Notes: a model not told the origin generated them from the sequence alone. A stretch of 37,372 bases of DNA from GCA-2401155 sp045047085 (GCA_045047085.1 JASFYT010000062.1:1-37372), one strand, 5' to 3'; shown: positions 16,458 to 25,191, numbered from the stretch's first letter. Translations and numbers: made by a program.

Positions 16458-17811
16458 TATCAACCTCAATTGTTTCAAGGGTAAAGGCATCCATCGGGTC
16501 ATCCAGCTCCATCACATGATTGATGCAAAATTCGTAGACCGCGCCTATGTTGATTTCGGCAGGTGAAAAAGGAAATGCAAAGGTCGGTTGTTCTTCCTCC
16601 TGGGTCAGCGGGTGATGCAGAAGATAGGGATTGAGTATCTTTCCAATCTCCATTGCAAGATCTTCACTTTGCGCAGTGACAATGCCCATCACACCAACTT
16701 CGGTCGGGGTCTGATGCCGAGTTTCCAGTTTGCCAAAACTTGCATCTGACCCAATCACCCGCAATTCGATGGAGAATAGATCAGACGCAATATCCAGCCT
16801 CGCACACACCTTGGCGCAGCACCGTTCAACAATATCGTCGGCCCATTGACGGGCATTTTGTACATAATGCTGGTTTCGCAAAAGCACAAAAAGCACCGCC
16901 TGATATCCGGCAATACGCGCTGCTTCCAGCTTCACCGTATAGCGCTCCGAGGGAACCCATTTTGCACCAGTGACCCGAACGCTTTTTTGATCAACCGAAA
17001 CATATTGTGCCTCGGTCACATCCAGATTACCACCCGGTTCATAAAGGATGAAGGGGTCGGAATTTTCATAAAGCATATGGGCTGAAACCGTGTGCGGGGA
17101 GGCGTTGGCCCCATCCGCCATCGGCGTGATAGTGAAGGCATCACCCTCATAATCAATCAGGATAACGCCCGATTGCGGGTTGGTGGCACAAAGCGCACCG
17201 CACTCGCCAATCTTTGCCCCATGCCAAGCAGCACCCGCATGATAGCCACGCATCAATGGCAGCGCCGCGATGATTGCTGTATCCGTGGTACGGCCTGCAA
17301 TGATGATATCGGCACCTGTATCAATGGCAGAAGCAATCTGTTCAGCACCCGCCAGCGCAACAATGTTGGTGAAGTCGCCAATGCGTTTCCGGGAGATTTC
17401 GGGGGCAGCGGCGAGTGGGTGGAGTTTCCCGGTCTCCATTGCATCAATAACCCGCTCCGCAGGCTGGGAAGATCTCAAAACCGCAATTTTGATATTTTGC
17501 CCAAGCTCGTCAGCAATCTCCAACGTCATCTTTAACAACCAGTCAACGGCGCTGTCCGTACCACAGGTTCCTGCTGTACCAATCACCAAGGGTACGCCCG
17601 CATCGGCCCGTGCCTGCATCAGGCCTTTCCATTCAATTTTGGTAGATGCGCGCGAATATTTGGAAACGCCACGCCCTAAATAAGAAGGTCCAGAATCCGT
17701 CGAGCCGCCATCAATAGCAATGATATCGGGCTTTGCCTCAATTGCACGCTCAAGCGCTGCTTTGTCATACCCAAGACCCAGCGCCCCTGAAGGAATTAAA
17801 ACTCGTATCAT
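16450..17811 (-). CDS. AtuA-like (acyclic terpene utilisation, DUF1446) protein
   Basis: This is a 453-aa protein beginning MIRVLIPSGALGLGYDKAAL. The N-terminal domain includes IIAIDGGSTDSGPSYLGRG and LVIGTAGTCGTDSAVDWLL. A later segment has DIIIAGRTTDTAIIAALPLM. These are typical of AtuA/DUF1446 proteins, first noted in the Pseudomonas acyclic terpene (citronellol/geraniol) gene cluster. The rest of that pathway (AtuC/F carboxylase) is absent here, so terpene use is not implied. The ATG overlaps the tctA stop by one base (TAATG). Position in the operon suggests it acts on a tricarboxylate-like or hydroxy acid imported by TctABC. Confidence 0.87.
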   Translation of the reverse strand: MIRVLIPSGALGLGYDKAALERAIEAKPDIIAIDGGSTDSGPSYLGRGVSKYSRASTKIEWKGLMQARADAGVPLVIGTAGTCGTDSAVDWLLKMTLEIADELGQNIKIAVLRSSQPAERVIDAMETGKLHPLAAAPEISRKRIGDFTNIVALAGAEQIASAIDTGADIIIAGRTTDTAIIAALPLMRGYHAGAAWHGAKIGECGALCATNPQSGVILIDYEGDAFTITPMADGANASPHTVSAHMLYENSDPFILYEPGGNLDVTEAQYVSVDQKSVRVTGAKWVPSERYTVKLEAARIAGYQAVLFVLLRNQHYVQNARQWADDIVERCCAKVCARLDIASDLFSIELRVIGSDASFGKLETRHQTPTEVGVMGIVTAQSEDLAMEIGKILNPYLLHHPLTQEEEQPTFAFPFSPAEINIGAVYEFCINHVMELDDPMDAFTLETIEVDNG

Positions 17812-19316
17812 TAGTCCGTTACTGCCTGTGGCTTTTTCAAGAATTGCCGGAAGAACATCGGCGCAACAAAACCTGCAATCGCCGCGACCCAAAGACCAAT
17901 AGCAATGGGAGTGGAGAAAAGGAAGGCCACATCACCATCGGAAATCACCATCGCGCGTCGAAGGGCATTTTCCATATTACCCCCGAGCAAAATACCGAGA
18001 ATGACAGGCACGGTGGGGATATCCAGCTTGCGCAATATATAACCCAAAGCACCAAAACCAACCATCAACACAAGATCAAAATAACTACCCGACAGGGAAT
18101 AAATCCCGACGAACGATATCATCGTTACACCGGGTAAAAGAACCCATGGCGGTACTTGCAGGATGCGCACAAAGATTTTCACCATCGGAACATTCATCAG
18201 TAGCAAAACAAAATTTGCAATCAACAGCGATGCGATCAAGCCCCAAACTACCTCTGGCCGATCGGTAAAAAGTGTTGGTCCCGGCGTGATGTTGAGCGTC
18301 ATCAACAATGCCAATAACACAGCCGTTGTACCTGATCCCGGTACACCAAGGGTTAGCATGGGAACCAATGCTCCGCCTGCAGCAGCGTTGTTGCCGGCTT
18401 CCGGCGCAACAATGCCTTTGGGTACGCCAGTGCCAAATTTGCCTTCTTCACCGGCAATGGATTTTTCAGTCATATAGGCCATGAAACTGCCAAGCGAGGC
18501 ACCCGCTCCCGGTAATATGCCAGCGATAAATCCAACGGCAGATGAGCGCAACATGGTCCATTTAGTATCGAAAATATCTTTCCACGGAATGGTAACTTTC
18601 TCCAGTTTCACTCCGATGGATGAATCCTTGCCATGGTTTTCAATGAAAAAGAAAACCTCTGCAATGGCAAAAAGACCAACGATGGCCACAAGAAAATCGA
18701 TACCGTCATAGAGATGTAAATTGCCGCCGGTAAGGCGGGGGAGGCCGCTGGAATTATCAACGCCAATCATCGCAATACCAAGTCCAATGCAAGAGGCAAT
18801 CGCAGCCTTGGCCTGATTGTTGGAAGCCATGCCGCCAAGGGTGCAAAAGGCCAGAAGATAAAGTGCGAAATATTCCGCCGGACCAAACAGATAGGCAACC
18901 CGGGCCAGAAGCGGCGCAAGCAGCATCAAACCTATTGTGGCAAGAAAGGCACCCACAAAGGACGCGACGCCCGATAGAACCAGTGCGTCTCCTGCACGTC
19001 CGGCTTTGGCCATGGGGTAGCCGTCTAGGGTTGTCATCAATGCAGGTTCGTCGCCGGGGATATTCAATAAGATGGAGCTGATCCGCCCGCCATACATGGC
19101 GCCATAATAAACCGATGTCATAAGCACCAGTGCAGAGGTTGCATCAAGGCCAAGGGTGAAGGTTAGCGGTATCAAAATCGCTACTCCGTTCGATGGCCCA
19201 AGCCCCGGCAAAGCACCAATGATGGTGCCTAAAAAACACCCAACTATTGCAAGCATTAATGTGTAGGGAGACAAGGCAATTGAAAAGCCAAGGGCGAGAT
19301 TTGAGAGTATATCCAT
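17811..19316 (-). CDS. tctA: Tripartite tricarboxylate transporter large permease TctA
   Basis: This is a 501-aa polytopic membrane protein of about 11-12 helices. The TctA signatures are GCFLGTIIGALPGLGPSNGV near residue 30, then YYGAMYGGRISSILLNIPGD, and the second-half mirror VPMLTLGVPGSGTTAVLLAL. It is the main translocation subunit of the TctABC secondary transporter for carboxylic acids such as citrate. It starts six bases after the tctB stop. The length and motifs are normal. Confidence 0.95.
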   Translation of the reverse strand: MDILSNLALGFSIALSPYTLMLAIVGCFLGTIIGALPGLGPSNGVAILIPLTFTLGLDATSALVLMTSVYYGAMYGGRISSILLNIPGDEPALMTTLDGYPMAKAGRAGDALVLSGVASFVGAFLATIGLMLLAPLLARVAYLFGPAEYFALYLLAFCTLGGMASNNQAKAAIASCIGLGIAMIGVDNSSGLPRLTGGNLHLYDGIDFLVAIVGLFAIAEVFFFIENHGKDSSIGVKLEKVTIPWKDIFDTKWTMLRSSAVGFIAGILPGAGASLGSFMAYMTEKSIAGEEGKFGTGVPKGIVAPEAGNNAAAGGALVPMLTLGVPGSGTTAVLLALLMTLNITPGPTLFTDRPEVVWGLIASLLIANFVLLLMNVPMVKIFVRILQVPPWVLLPGVTMISFVGIYSLSGSYFDLVLMVGFGALGYILRKLDIPTVPVILGILLGGNMENALRRAMVISDGDVAFLFSTPIAIGLWVAAIAGFVAPMFFRQFLKKPQAVTD

Positions 19317-19322
19317 GCCAAA

Positions 19323-19763
19323 CTATCCCATCAGGGTTTTGGGGAAGGCCACAAGGCCCAGACCCAGCGCAAATTTGAAAAGAACAAATAGCCCGACCGA
19401 CAGACCAAGCCCCGCAAGGGCGGCATTGCGTGGTTTGGGCGAAATCTGATAACTCAAAATTCCAGCAGCAATAGCCGTTGGTATCAAGAAACCAAGCGGT
19501 TTAAGTGAAAACGCGTAAGCCACCAAAACAATCACGGCAAAAGCCAGCGCACCAAAGGTGCGGGCAACCGGCCATGAGGGTTCAGGGTCGGGTTTCAGTA
19601 CCATGAACATTGCGCATATTGCACCCACCACCCCGATCCCAATCGGGAAGGCCTTAGGGCCTACGGGGTCTGATAAAAAGCTGGTCTCTATCTGAGTGGC
19701 GCTCGCAATATATGCGAGCGCCAAAAGTGCTGCGACCAGACCAAAAATCCGGTCACTTGCCAT
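19323..19763 (-). CDS. tctB: Tripartite tricarboxylate transporter small permease TctB
   Basis: This 146-aa membrane protein has four predicted helices, beginning RIFGLVAALLALAYIASATQ and including SDPVGPKAFPIGIGVVGAIC, the usual TctB motif (GPxxFP). It forms the membrane complex with TctA. Its ATG overlaps the tctC stop in TAATG. Size and topology are standard. Confidence 0.93.
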   Translation of the reverse strand: MASDRIFGLVAALLALAYIASATQIETSFLSDPVGPKAFPIGIGVVGAICAMFMVLKPDPEPSWPVARTFGALAFAVIVLVAYAFSLKPLGFLIPTAIAAGILSYQISPKPRNAALAGLGLSVGLFVLFKFALGLGLVAFPKTLMG

Positions 19764-20737
19764 TATTTTATAACCCCAATGTCTTTCGACAACTGGCGAA
19801 CTTCCTTAATCACACCATCAATGTAGGATTGGAAATCAACGCCAACCTTGGTAAATGGTGCAAGACCGTTTGCAGCCATGGCTTCTTTCCACTCGGCACT
19901 GTCAGCAACTTTCTGCAGCCGCTCAGCCCACATGTTGAAGGTTGCATCAGATACACCTTTTGGCACATAAAGACCGCGCCAGTTCACAGCGACCACATCA
20001 AATCCCTGTTCTTTAGCCGTTGGAATATCACCAAATCCGGGAATACGCTTTTCGGTCAAAACAGCCAATACGCGAATCTCACCAGCTTTCAAAAAGCCAA
20101 CAATCTCGGACATATCCCCAGTCATCACCTGAGTGAAACCGCCAATAGTCTGGGTAATAGCGTCCGCGCCACCATCAACACCAATATATTTGATTTTGGT
20201 AATATCGGTGAAGCCAGCACGTTGAAGTAGCATCAAAGGCTTTAGGTGATCAAATCCACCGGTGGCTGAACCACCGGCAAAAGCAACCGAACCAGGATTA
20301 GCTTTGATCGCATCAATCATTTCGCCGAGATTTTTAAACGGGCTATTTTTTGCCACAACAATCACGCCGGGGTCAGCGCCAATCGCGCCTACAAAACGAA
20401 CCTGATCGGCAGTCATGCCTGCATAAGCGTTTTGAGCCAGACGGGTTGAAGTTGCAGAAGAGGCAGCAACGATCAAATCGGCGTCGTCACCACGTTCAGC
20501 AACCACGTGGTTAAAGGCAAGCCCTCCACCAGCACCTGCCATATTGGTTACTTGAATAGGCTTATCAACGACTTTGATATCGTACATAATTTTGCCGATC
20601 TGGCGGCAGGTAAAATCCCAACCACCACCCGGATTTGCCGGCGCAATGCATTCTGCGGCATTTGCAACATTTGTCACGGACATCGTTGCGGCCAGAACGG
20701 CGGCTACCGCGAGCCCTTTAAGGTAAATTGATTTCAT
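19763..20737 (-). CDS. tctC: Tripartite tricarboxylate transporter substrate-binding protein TctC
   Basis: This is a 324-aa periplasmic binding protein. A signal peptide covers residues 1 to about 28 (LKGLAVAAVLAATMSVTNVA, cleaved near ANA-AE). The mature start ECIAPANPGGGWDFTCRQIG is the classical Bug/TctC opening. KPLMLLQRAGFTDITKIKYI and IPTAKEQGFDVVAVNWRGLY are further landmarks. GGAGGAAG just upstream fixes ATG 20737; a longer open frame extends upstream without merit. It is the first gene of the tctCBA-atuA-DUF4387 operon. The ligand is probably a carboxylic acid, but Bug proteins vary widely. Confidence 0.95.
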   Translation of the reverse strand: MKSIYLKGLAVAAVLAATMSVTNVANAAECIAPANPGGGWDFTCRQIGKIMYDIKVVDKPIQVTNMAGAGGGLAFNHVVAERGDDADLIVAASSATSTRLAQNAYAGMTADQVRFVGAIGADPGVIVVAKNSPFKNLGEMIDAIKANPGSVAFAGGSATGGFDHLKPLMLLQRAGFTDITKIKYIGVDGGADAITQTIGGFTQVMTGDMSEIVGFLKAGEIRVLAVLTEKRIPGFGDIPTAKEQGFDVVAVNWRGLYVPKGVSDATFNMWAERLQKVADSAEWKEAMAANGLAPFTKVGVDFQSYIDGVIKEVRQLSKDIGVIK

Positions 20738-20983
20738 GGTCTTCCTCCAATACTTGTTTAGGATATTAATTAGCTTTAATGGATCACTCCTCGATCCGGA
20801 AATAAATAGTCTGGCAGTATTTTCACCGCCGAACCATCTATCATGAACGCGGAACTGGGGTTTGTCCAATTTATTGGGGTTGGTATGAGAGTTTAACTGC
20901 AAAAAATTTCTGAAAGGTGGCGATCCTACTGAATCAGTTGTTGCAGATGCTGAACCATCGCAATTTTCTTTGTTGCGATCACA
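20738..20983. other. Upstream region of tctC, no gene seen
   Basis: This stretch of about 250 bp lies between the tctC start and the amidase remnant. It should contain the tctC promoter. I find no clear -35/-10 pair, operator palindrome or coding sequence. Confidence 0.4.
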
Positions 20984-21313
20984 TGGCAGCTTCAACATAG
21001 GGCTCTGGTTGCCTGATTTCTTCCGTCGAACTGATACAGTTTTGTTTGGACCGGATTGAGACAACCGATACTGAACTAAAAGCATGGGTAGATCTTGATC
21101 CTATTACAAACTTCCAATTCCTTGGATCAGTTGGGAACAGACACTCCGATTTTCTGCACGCTCCGGACACCGGCAGATTTATCAGCAATTAGCTTGCGAC
21201 TTTTAATGGGATTAAACCAACTGCCAATAAGAGCTCAACTGGTAGATGCCGCAGACGAAGATGATCACTTGTTGCGAACTGCAAGTTGGATGATAAACAA
21301 ATTGCAGCCCTAA
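20984..21313 (+). pseudogene. Collapsed amidase-signature-family gene (N- and C-terminal ends joined, middle lost)
   Basis: Three plus-strand pieces in alternating frames look like one amidase. WQLQHRALVA is at 20984-21013. The frame then shifts to ISSVELIQFCLDRIETTDTE followed by LKAWVDLDP (21016-21099), which matches the standard N-terminus of GatA/AtzF-type amidases. From about 21125 the original frame resumes with FCTLRTPA...SLRLLMGLNQLPIRAQLV and DAADEDDHLLRTASWM, the standard C-terminus, ending at TAA 21311-21313. The roughly 300 central residues, including the Ser-Ser-Lys amidase signature, are missing. It lies antisense between tctC and the amidohydrolase. The assignment rests on recognised phrases, not a database search. 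Confidence 0.65.
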
Positions 21314-21325
21314 CCATGAAAAGCT

Positions 21326-22522
21326 TTAAACAACCGCACCAGCCTTTATCACCATGGCATGATTGTCACAATTCGCGATCATCTCGATATCCGCAGATGG
21401 GTCGCCGGTCACCACCAAAATATCAGCAGCCTGACCTTGTTCAATTAACCCATGTGCATCCAGACCCATGAGGTCGGCACCATTGAAGGTTGAAAAACGC
21501 AATGCGTCTACATTGCTCATGCCATTATCGCACATCAATCGCAATTCATCCGCGTTCTTACCATGCTTGTTGTGCGGTGTGCCTGCGTCCGTACCCATGG
21601 CAATCTTGCCACCAGCTTTATAAAAGGCCTTAATGGATGCTTGATGCGCTTCACCAACGCGGTGGCATTTTTCGATGATAAAATCTGGAATTTTTGGGCC
21701 ATCAGTATTGTCGGCATTAGCCAGAATGTTATGCAGCGCAGCAAAGGTCGGCACGAGATAAGTGCCGGCTTCGAGCATTTTGTCGATGCACTCCTGCGTC
21801 AGGAATATGCCGTGCTCAATACTGTCTATTCCAGCGTGCACCGCGTTTAAGATGCCCTCTGTGCCTTGGGCATGGCTGGCCGTGCGTTTGTGAAAACGAT
21901 GTGCCTCATGCACGCCGCTCACCATTTCCTCTGCGCTGTAATGGGCGTCTTCCGGGTTCACACCGGGGGTCATAACACCTCCGGTCGCCATAATTTTCAC
22001 CAGATCACAACCTGCCAATATCTGTTCGCGAACGGCTTTGCGCACATCTTCGATGCCATCGGCTACACGACCATGGATATGGCCATGCCCACCGGTCATG
22101 CAGATAATTTTACCCGATGCATAAATAGTCGGGCCAACGAACTCGCCACGATTGATGGCATCACGTACACCAAATTCTGTATAATCACGCCCACCACAAT
22201 CTCGCACAGACGTAACACCACCACGAAGGGTAGCTTGCGCGTTTTTAAGCGCTGTCAAAGTAAACTGAGCCGGCCCCATCTTATCCCCATCGGCACGTGG
22301 ATCGCCTGATGCCGTATAGCAAAGATGCACATGGCAATCGATCAAACCGGGCAGAATGGTCTTGCCACTCATATCGAATTCCCGGCCAGCAAAGCCGGTA
22401 AACTTGTCGTTGTTGCCAACCTGACTGATTTTATTGCCCTCAATCAATACGGAATGAGTGCCATCAAGCATTTGCTTACCATCAAAAATCTTGCCGTTGC
22501 GAAGTAGAATCGATTCAGTCAT
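21326..22522 (-). CDS. Metal-dependent amidohydrolase (imidazolonepropionase / prolidase-like)
   Basis: This 398-aa amidohydrolase-superfamily enzyme shows the complete metal site. It has HVH in PGLIDCHVHLCYT (H64, H66), the likely carboxylated lysine in DLVKIMATGG, histidines in ASHAQG and SIEHGIFL, and the aspartate in GTDAGTPH. The small flanking beta domain is formed by the first 50 and last 50 residues. No signal peptide is present. It probably cleaves an amide, lactam or acyl-amino-acid bond. Its ATG overlaps the SMP-30 gene stop (TAATG), so the two are coupled. Exact substrate cannot be told from sequence; Xaa-Pro or N-acyl derivatives are known for relatives. Confidence 0.9.
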   Translation of the reverse strand: MTESILLRNGKIFDGKQMLDGTHSVLIEGNKISQVGNNDKFTGFAGREFDMSGKTILPGLIDCHVHLCYTASGDPRADGDKMGPAQFTLTALKNAQATLRGGVTSVRDCGGRDYTEFGVRDAINRGEFVGPTIYASGKIICMTGGHGHIHGRVADGIEDVRKAVREQILAGCDLVKIMATGGVMTPGVNPEDAHYSAEEMVSGVHEAHRFHKRTASHAQGTEGILNAVHAGIDSIEHGIFLTQECIDKMLEAGTYLVPTFAALHNILANADNTDGPKIPDFIIEKCHRVGEAHQASIKAFYKAGGKIAMGTDAGTPHNKHGKNADELRLMCDNGMSNVDALRFSTFNGADLMGLDAHGLIEQGQAADILVVTGDPSADIEMIANCDNHAMVIKAGAVV

Positions 22523-23448
22523 TATCTAACGCCTCTTACATTGAGATATATGGAATAAAGTGAAGTAGTGCCGGTGATGAAGAGGCGGTTGCGCCTTGCC
22601 TCACCGAAGCACACATTGCTGACGAGTTCAGGGATGTGAATTTTGCCGATTAATTCGCCATCAGAATTAAGACAATGAACTCCGTCACCAGCCGACGACC
22701 AGATGCGACCATCCGTATCCAGCCGAAAGCCATCAAACAAACCATTGCTGCATTCCGCAAATAGGTTTGATTGTCCAAGTGTCTTGCCGTCGGAATTAAC
22801 CGCCACTTTACGGATATGTGTCGGGCCGTTTTTTACATGCGACCCGCCAGTGTCGGCAATGAATAAATGCTTCTCGTCTACAGAAAAAGCAAGCCCGTTG
22901 GGTTTCACGAAATCCGTTGCAACGGCTGTTACTTCGGCGGTATCTGGATCCACGCGATAGACATAACAGGCACCGATTTCGCCTTCAGCGCGGCCACCTT
23001 CATAATCTCCAAGAATGCCATAATCAGGATCAGTGAACCAGATCGAGCCATCCGATTTTACCACCACATCATTGGGTGAGTTCAAGCGTTTGCCATCGAA
23101 TTTATCGGCAATCACTGTAACCGAACCATCAAACTCTGTTCGCGTAACGCGCCTGCTAAGATGCTCACACGAGATCATGCGCCCATGAGCGTCAATGGTA
23201 TTGCCATTGCTGTTATTTGATGATTCGCGAAAAACAGAAACGGAACCGTCGGTACCATCCCAGCGCATCTGCCGGTTATTGGGAATATCGGACCAGACCA
23301 GATACCTTCCGGCCGCAAACCACACAGGACCCTCCGACCAGCGGGCTCCAGTCCACAAACGTTCCACCCGGGCATGACCGATAAAGGTTTCGCCAAAGGC
23401 TTCATCAATGACCTCAAAACTGGTTCCTTCAACCTGACCGTAAAACAT
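22522..23448 (-). CDS. SMP-30/gluconolactonase-family protein
   Basis: This is a 308-aa six-bladed beta-propeller hydrolase. The metal-binding glutamate is in WSEGPVWFAAG, the Asn in RLNSPNDVVVKSDGSIWFTD, and the Asp region in LFIADTGGSHV. Family members hydrolyse sugar or other lactones with a divalent metal. ATG 23448 has GGGAG at suitable distance, and the open frame to 23496 is ignored. It is coupled to the amidohydrolase behind it and lies downstream of the DUF2848 gene, so it may open a lactone intermediate in the same pathway. Confidence 0.9.
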   Translation of the reverse strand: MFYGQVEGTSFEVIDEAFGETFIGHARVERLWTGARWSEGPVWFAAGRYLVWSDIPNNRQMRWDGTDGSVSVFRESSNNSNGNTIDAHGRMISCEHLSRRVTRTEFDGSVTVIADKFDGKRLNSPNDVVVKSDGSIWFTDPDYGILGDYEGGRAEGEIGACYVYRVDPDTAEVTAVATDFVKPNGLAFSVDEKHLFIADTGGSHVKNGPTHIRKVAVNSDGKTLGQSNLFAECSNGLFDGFRLDTDGRIWSSAGDGVHCLNSDGELIGKIHIPELVSNVCFGEARRNRLFITGTTSLYSIYLNVRGVR

Positions 23449-23603
23449 GCAGCTTCTCCCAAAATGGCAATTAATTCTGAATCTAACTTCACTCAACGAA
23501 AGCTAAAATATCGGGTCACACTACAACAGGCCGGAGAGGATTTCACCTTCTTCTTTGCATGGCGGAGTTGTGCCCCTTAAGGGCCATCAACATGGCAGAA
23601 TTG

Positions 23604-24257
23604 TTATTCAACAATCGGAAGTTTTTTAACCGAATAGTTCAACAGGATATTCCTGTTCAAAACCGGGTCCATCAATTCCATTCTATATCGTGAGGCGGGC
23701 CGCACACCACCAATTGCACCAAGCGTGCCACACAGCATGGCTGCATTGTCGCCAAACCCGGAACTGTTGATGAGTTCTGTCAACGGCCGAATATTTGAAA
23801 GTGTTCCTTCCTGATAAAGGTTCCATTTATCACCTTTGTCAATCCAGCAACGTAGGACCAAAGAATCAAGATGGTCCTCAACCTCCTTAAACCGCCACAA
23901 CTCTTTGGCGACGGGTTTTGGGCAAGCCTGTTTTGAAGCAGCAACAGAATGGGTTTCCAGATCCCGGTCAGTGTGGTCGGATGCAAGACCAATCCAGATT
24001 TCGCCGTTTTGCTGAACAAGTAAAGGCTCAATCTCACCCGAGGTTCCGGCCCCTAACACGTCGATTACTGTATTTTGCGTTAGCAACAATCCGGATACCC
24101 GATAAAAAAGCGGAACCTGTGAAGGAGGCGAAATCCCCAAAGCGCGCAATTCTTCAATATGGTGATCAACCGCTTCTTTATCCCGTCCGGTCCACCCGGC
24201 AACAAAAAGATGATCAACGGTCAGATCAATATCGGTATAGGAGGTTTTAAATTTCAT
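23604..24257 (-). CDS. DUF2848-family protein
   Basis: This 217-aa protein carries the family opening FVAGWTGRDKEAVDHHIEEL and then LGISPPSQVPLFYRVSGLLL. Later landmarks are VLGAGTSGEIEPLLV and IGLASDHTDRDLE. The fold resembles fumarylacetoacetate-hydrolase-like enzymes, and DUF2848 genes often sit in catabolic clusters, but no reaction is established that I know of. ATG 24257 (MKFKTSYTDIDLTVDHL) is preferred to the ATG ten codons upstream. It is the first gene of the minus-strand block and divergent from the heme-copper cluster. A 155-bp gap to the SMP-30 gene holds only a CCCTTAAGGG palindrome. Confidence 0.87.
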   Translation of the reverse strand: MKFKTSYTDIDLTVDHLFVAGWTGRDKEAVDHHIEELRALGISPPSQVPLFYRVSGLLLTQNTVIDVLGAGTSGEIEPLLVQQNGEIWIGLASDHTDRDLETHSVAASKQACPKPVAKELWRFKEVEDHLDSLVLRCWIDKGDKWNLYQEGTLSNIRPLTELINSSGFGDNAAMLCGTLGAIGGVRPASRYRMELMDPVLNRNILLNYSVKKLPIVE

Positions 24258-24373
24258 GGCATATTTCCCAAAAAAGTCTGCAGACACAAATAATGAAATC
24301 GTTGGTCAAATAAATCAATGATCTAATTAGAAAATTTGGTTGCAGACCGGTCGTTAAAACTAGTTTCCACAAT

Positions 24374-24389
24374 CTTGACTTTTGTCAAG
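24374..24389 (+). promoter_or_regulatory. CRP/FNR-superfamily operator upstream of the heme-copper operon
   Basis: CTTGAC-TTTT-GTCAAG is a perfect 6-4-6 inverted repeat matching the TTGAC/T-N4-A/GTCAA boxes bound by FNR, FixK, NNR/NnrR and DNR regulators. Its centre (24381.5) lies 61 bp before the ATG of the first gene (24443). A start site 41.5 bp downstream (about 24423) would suit class II activation and leave a 20-base leader; CATCCT at 24411 would then be a weak -10. This predicts induction by low oxygen or nitric oxide. Which family member binds cannot be told. Confidence 0.72.
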
Positions 24390-24442
24390 GACAGCAATTC
24401 GGGCCAATGCCATCCTTTGCTTAACAAAGTGAGGGAATCCCC

Positions 24443-24616
24443 ATGGCTGATAATGACAAAAATACAGAACCTTCTGCCGAGTCCGTGCGCATCTCGCCGA
24501 TGCAGCGTCTGCTCGACAATCATTTTTTGCTGCTTTTCATCGGCGTCGTAGTGCCGACCGTATTCTATTTGCTCTGGGGTGTAATGGAACTGTCGCAAAT
24601 CCCAATCGCGCAATAA
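24443..24616 (+). CDS. Small one-helix subunit (cytochrome oxidase subunit IIa-like)
   Basis: This is a 57-aa frame too short for routine gene calling. It starts ATG 24443 with GAGGG upstream and ends TAA 24614-24616. A polar N-terminus (MADNDKNTEPSAESVRIS) precedes one hydrophobic helix (HFLLLFIGVVVPTVFYLLWG) and a short tail. A single-helix subunit IIa is typical of B-family (ba3-type) heme-copper enzymes, where it packs beside subunit II and supplies the missing helix. Subunit II follows 20 bp later with its own AGGAGG, supporting one transcript. Assignment is by size, topology and position. Confidence 0.75.
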   Translation: MADNDKNTEPSAESVRISPMQRLLDNHFLLLFIGVVVPTVFYLLWGVMELSQIPIAQ

Positions 24617-24636
24617 CCATTAAATAGGAGGCAGAT

Positions 24637-25170
24637 ATGGCACTCACACCCCCCGAAAATAGACTGTGGTGGAACGAACCGATCGGGCGTGCCGAACTTG
24701 TCTGGATCGGCATCGCATTCCTGTGGGGCGTGTTCATGTTTGGCATGATGATCTGGTGGCACCTTGAGGGTAACCAGAACCTTTCCAACGAAGTATATCG
24801 GATTAATCCCGATGTTTTCGAAGAAAGAACGGAGGCTTTTGCCAAGAAATATACGGTCCGTGAGGAGTCGGATATCCCCGTAGTTAAACCAGAACCCGGT
24901 GCCGAAGTTTATATGTTGGCACGGCTGTGGGAATGGTGGCCAATTCTGGAATTGAAAAAAGGCCAGACCTATCGCTTGCACCTCTCATCCATGGATTGGC
25001 AGCACGGATTTTCACTGCAGCCGGTCAATATCAACATTCAGGTGCATCCCGGTCTTGAACATGTGGTGACGCTTACACCCACCCAAATCGGTGAATTCAG
25101 CGTTGTATGTAACGAGTTTTGCGGCGTCGGCCACCATACCATGGTGGGCCGGATACACGTTGTTGATTAG
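24637..25170 (+). CDS. CuA-containing subunit II of a heme-copper (NO/oxygen) reductase
   Basis: This 177-aa protein has one N-terminal membrane helix (LVWIGIAFLWGVFMFGMMIW, about 21-40) and a periplasmic cupredoxin domain. The CuA site is complete: H123 in MDWQHGF, then C158, E160, C162, H166 and M169 in CNEFCGVGHHTM. It should accept electrons from a soluble cytochrome c or copper protein and pass them to subunit I. Only one helix and a short domain are typical of B-family subunit II. AGGAGG lies six bases before the ATG. In ammonia oxidisers a similar subunit is, as I recall, called NorS; the name is not applied here. Confidence 0.93.
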   Translation: MALTPPENRLWWNEPIGRAELVWIGIAFLWGVFMFGMMIWWHLEGNQNLSNEVYRINPDVFEERTEAFAKKYTVREESDIPVVKPEPGAEVYMLARLWEWWPILELKKGQTYRLHLSSMDWQHGFSLQPVNINIQVHPGLEHVVTLTPTQIGEFSVVCNEFCGVGHHTMVGRIHVVD

Positions 25171-25191
25171 CCTTTGGACGGAGGAAATATT

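Noticed and set aside
20738..21085. Upstream extension of the tctC frame beyond 20737
   Set aside because: The added sequence has no similarity and would hide the signal peptide; GGAGGAAG and the signal peptide fix the start at 20737.
23574..23583. CCCTTAAGGG palindrome between the DUF2848 and SMP-30 genes
   Set aside because: Ten-base self-complementary words are common by chance, and there is no loop, U-tract or promoter relation to support a function.
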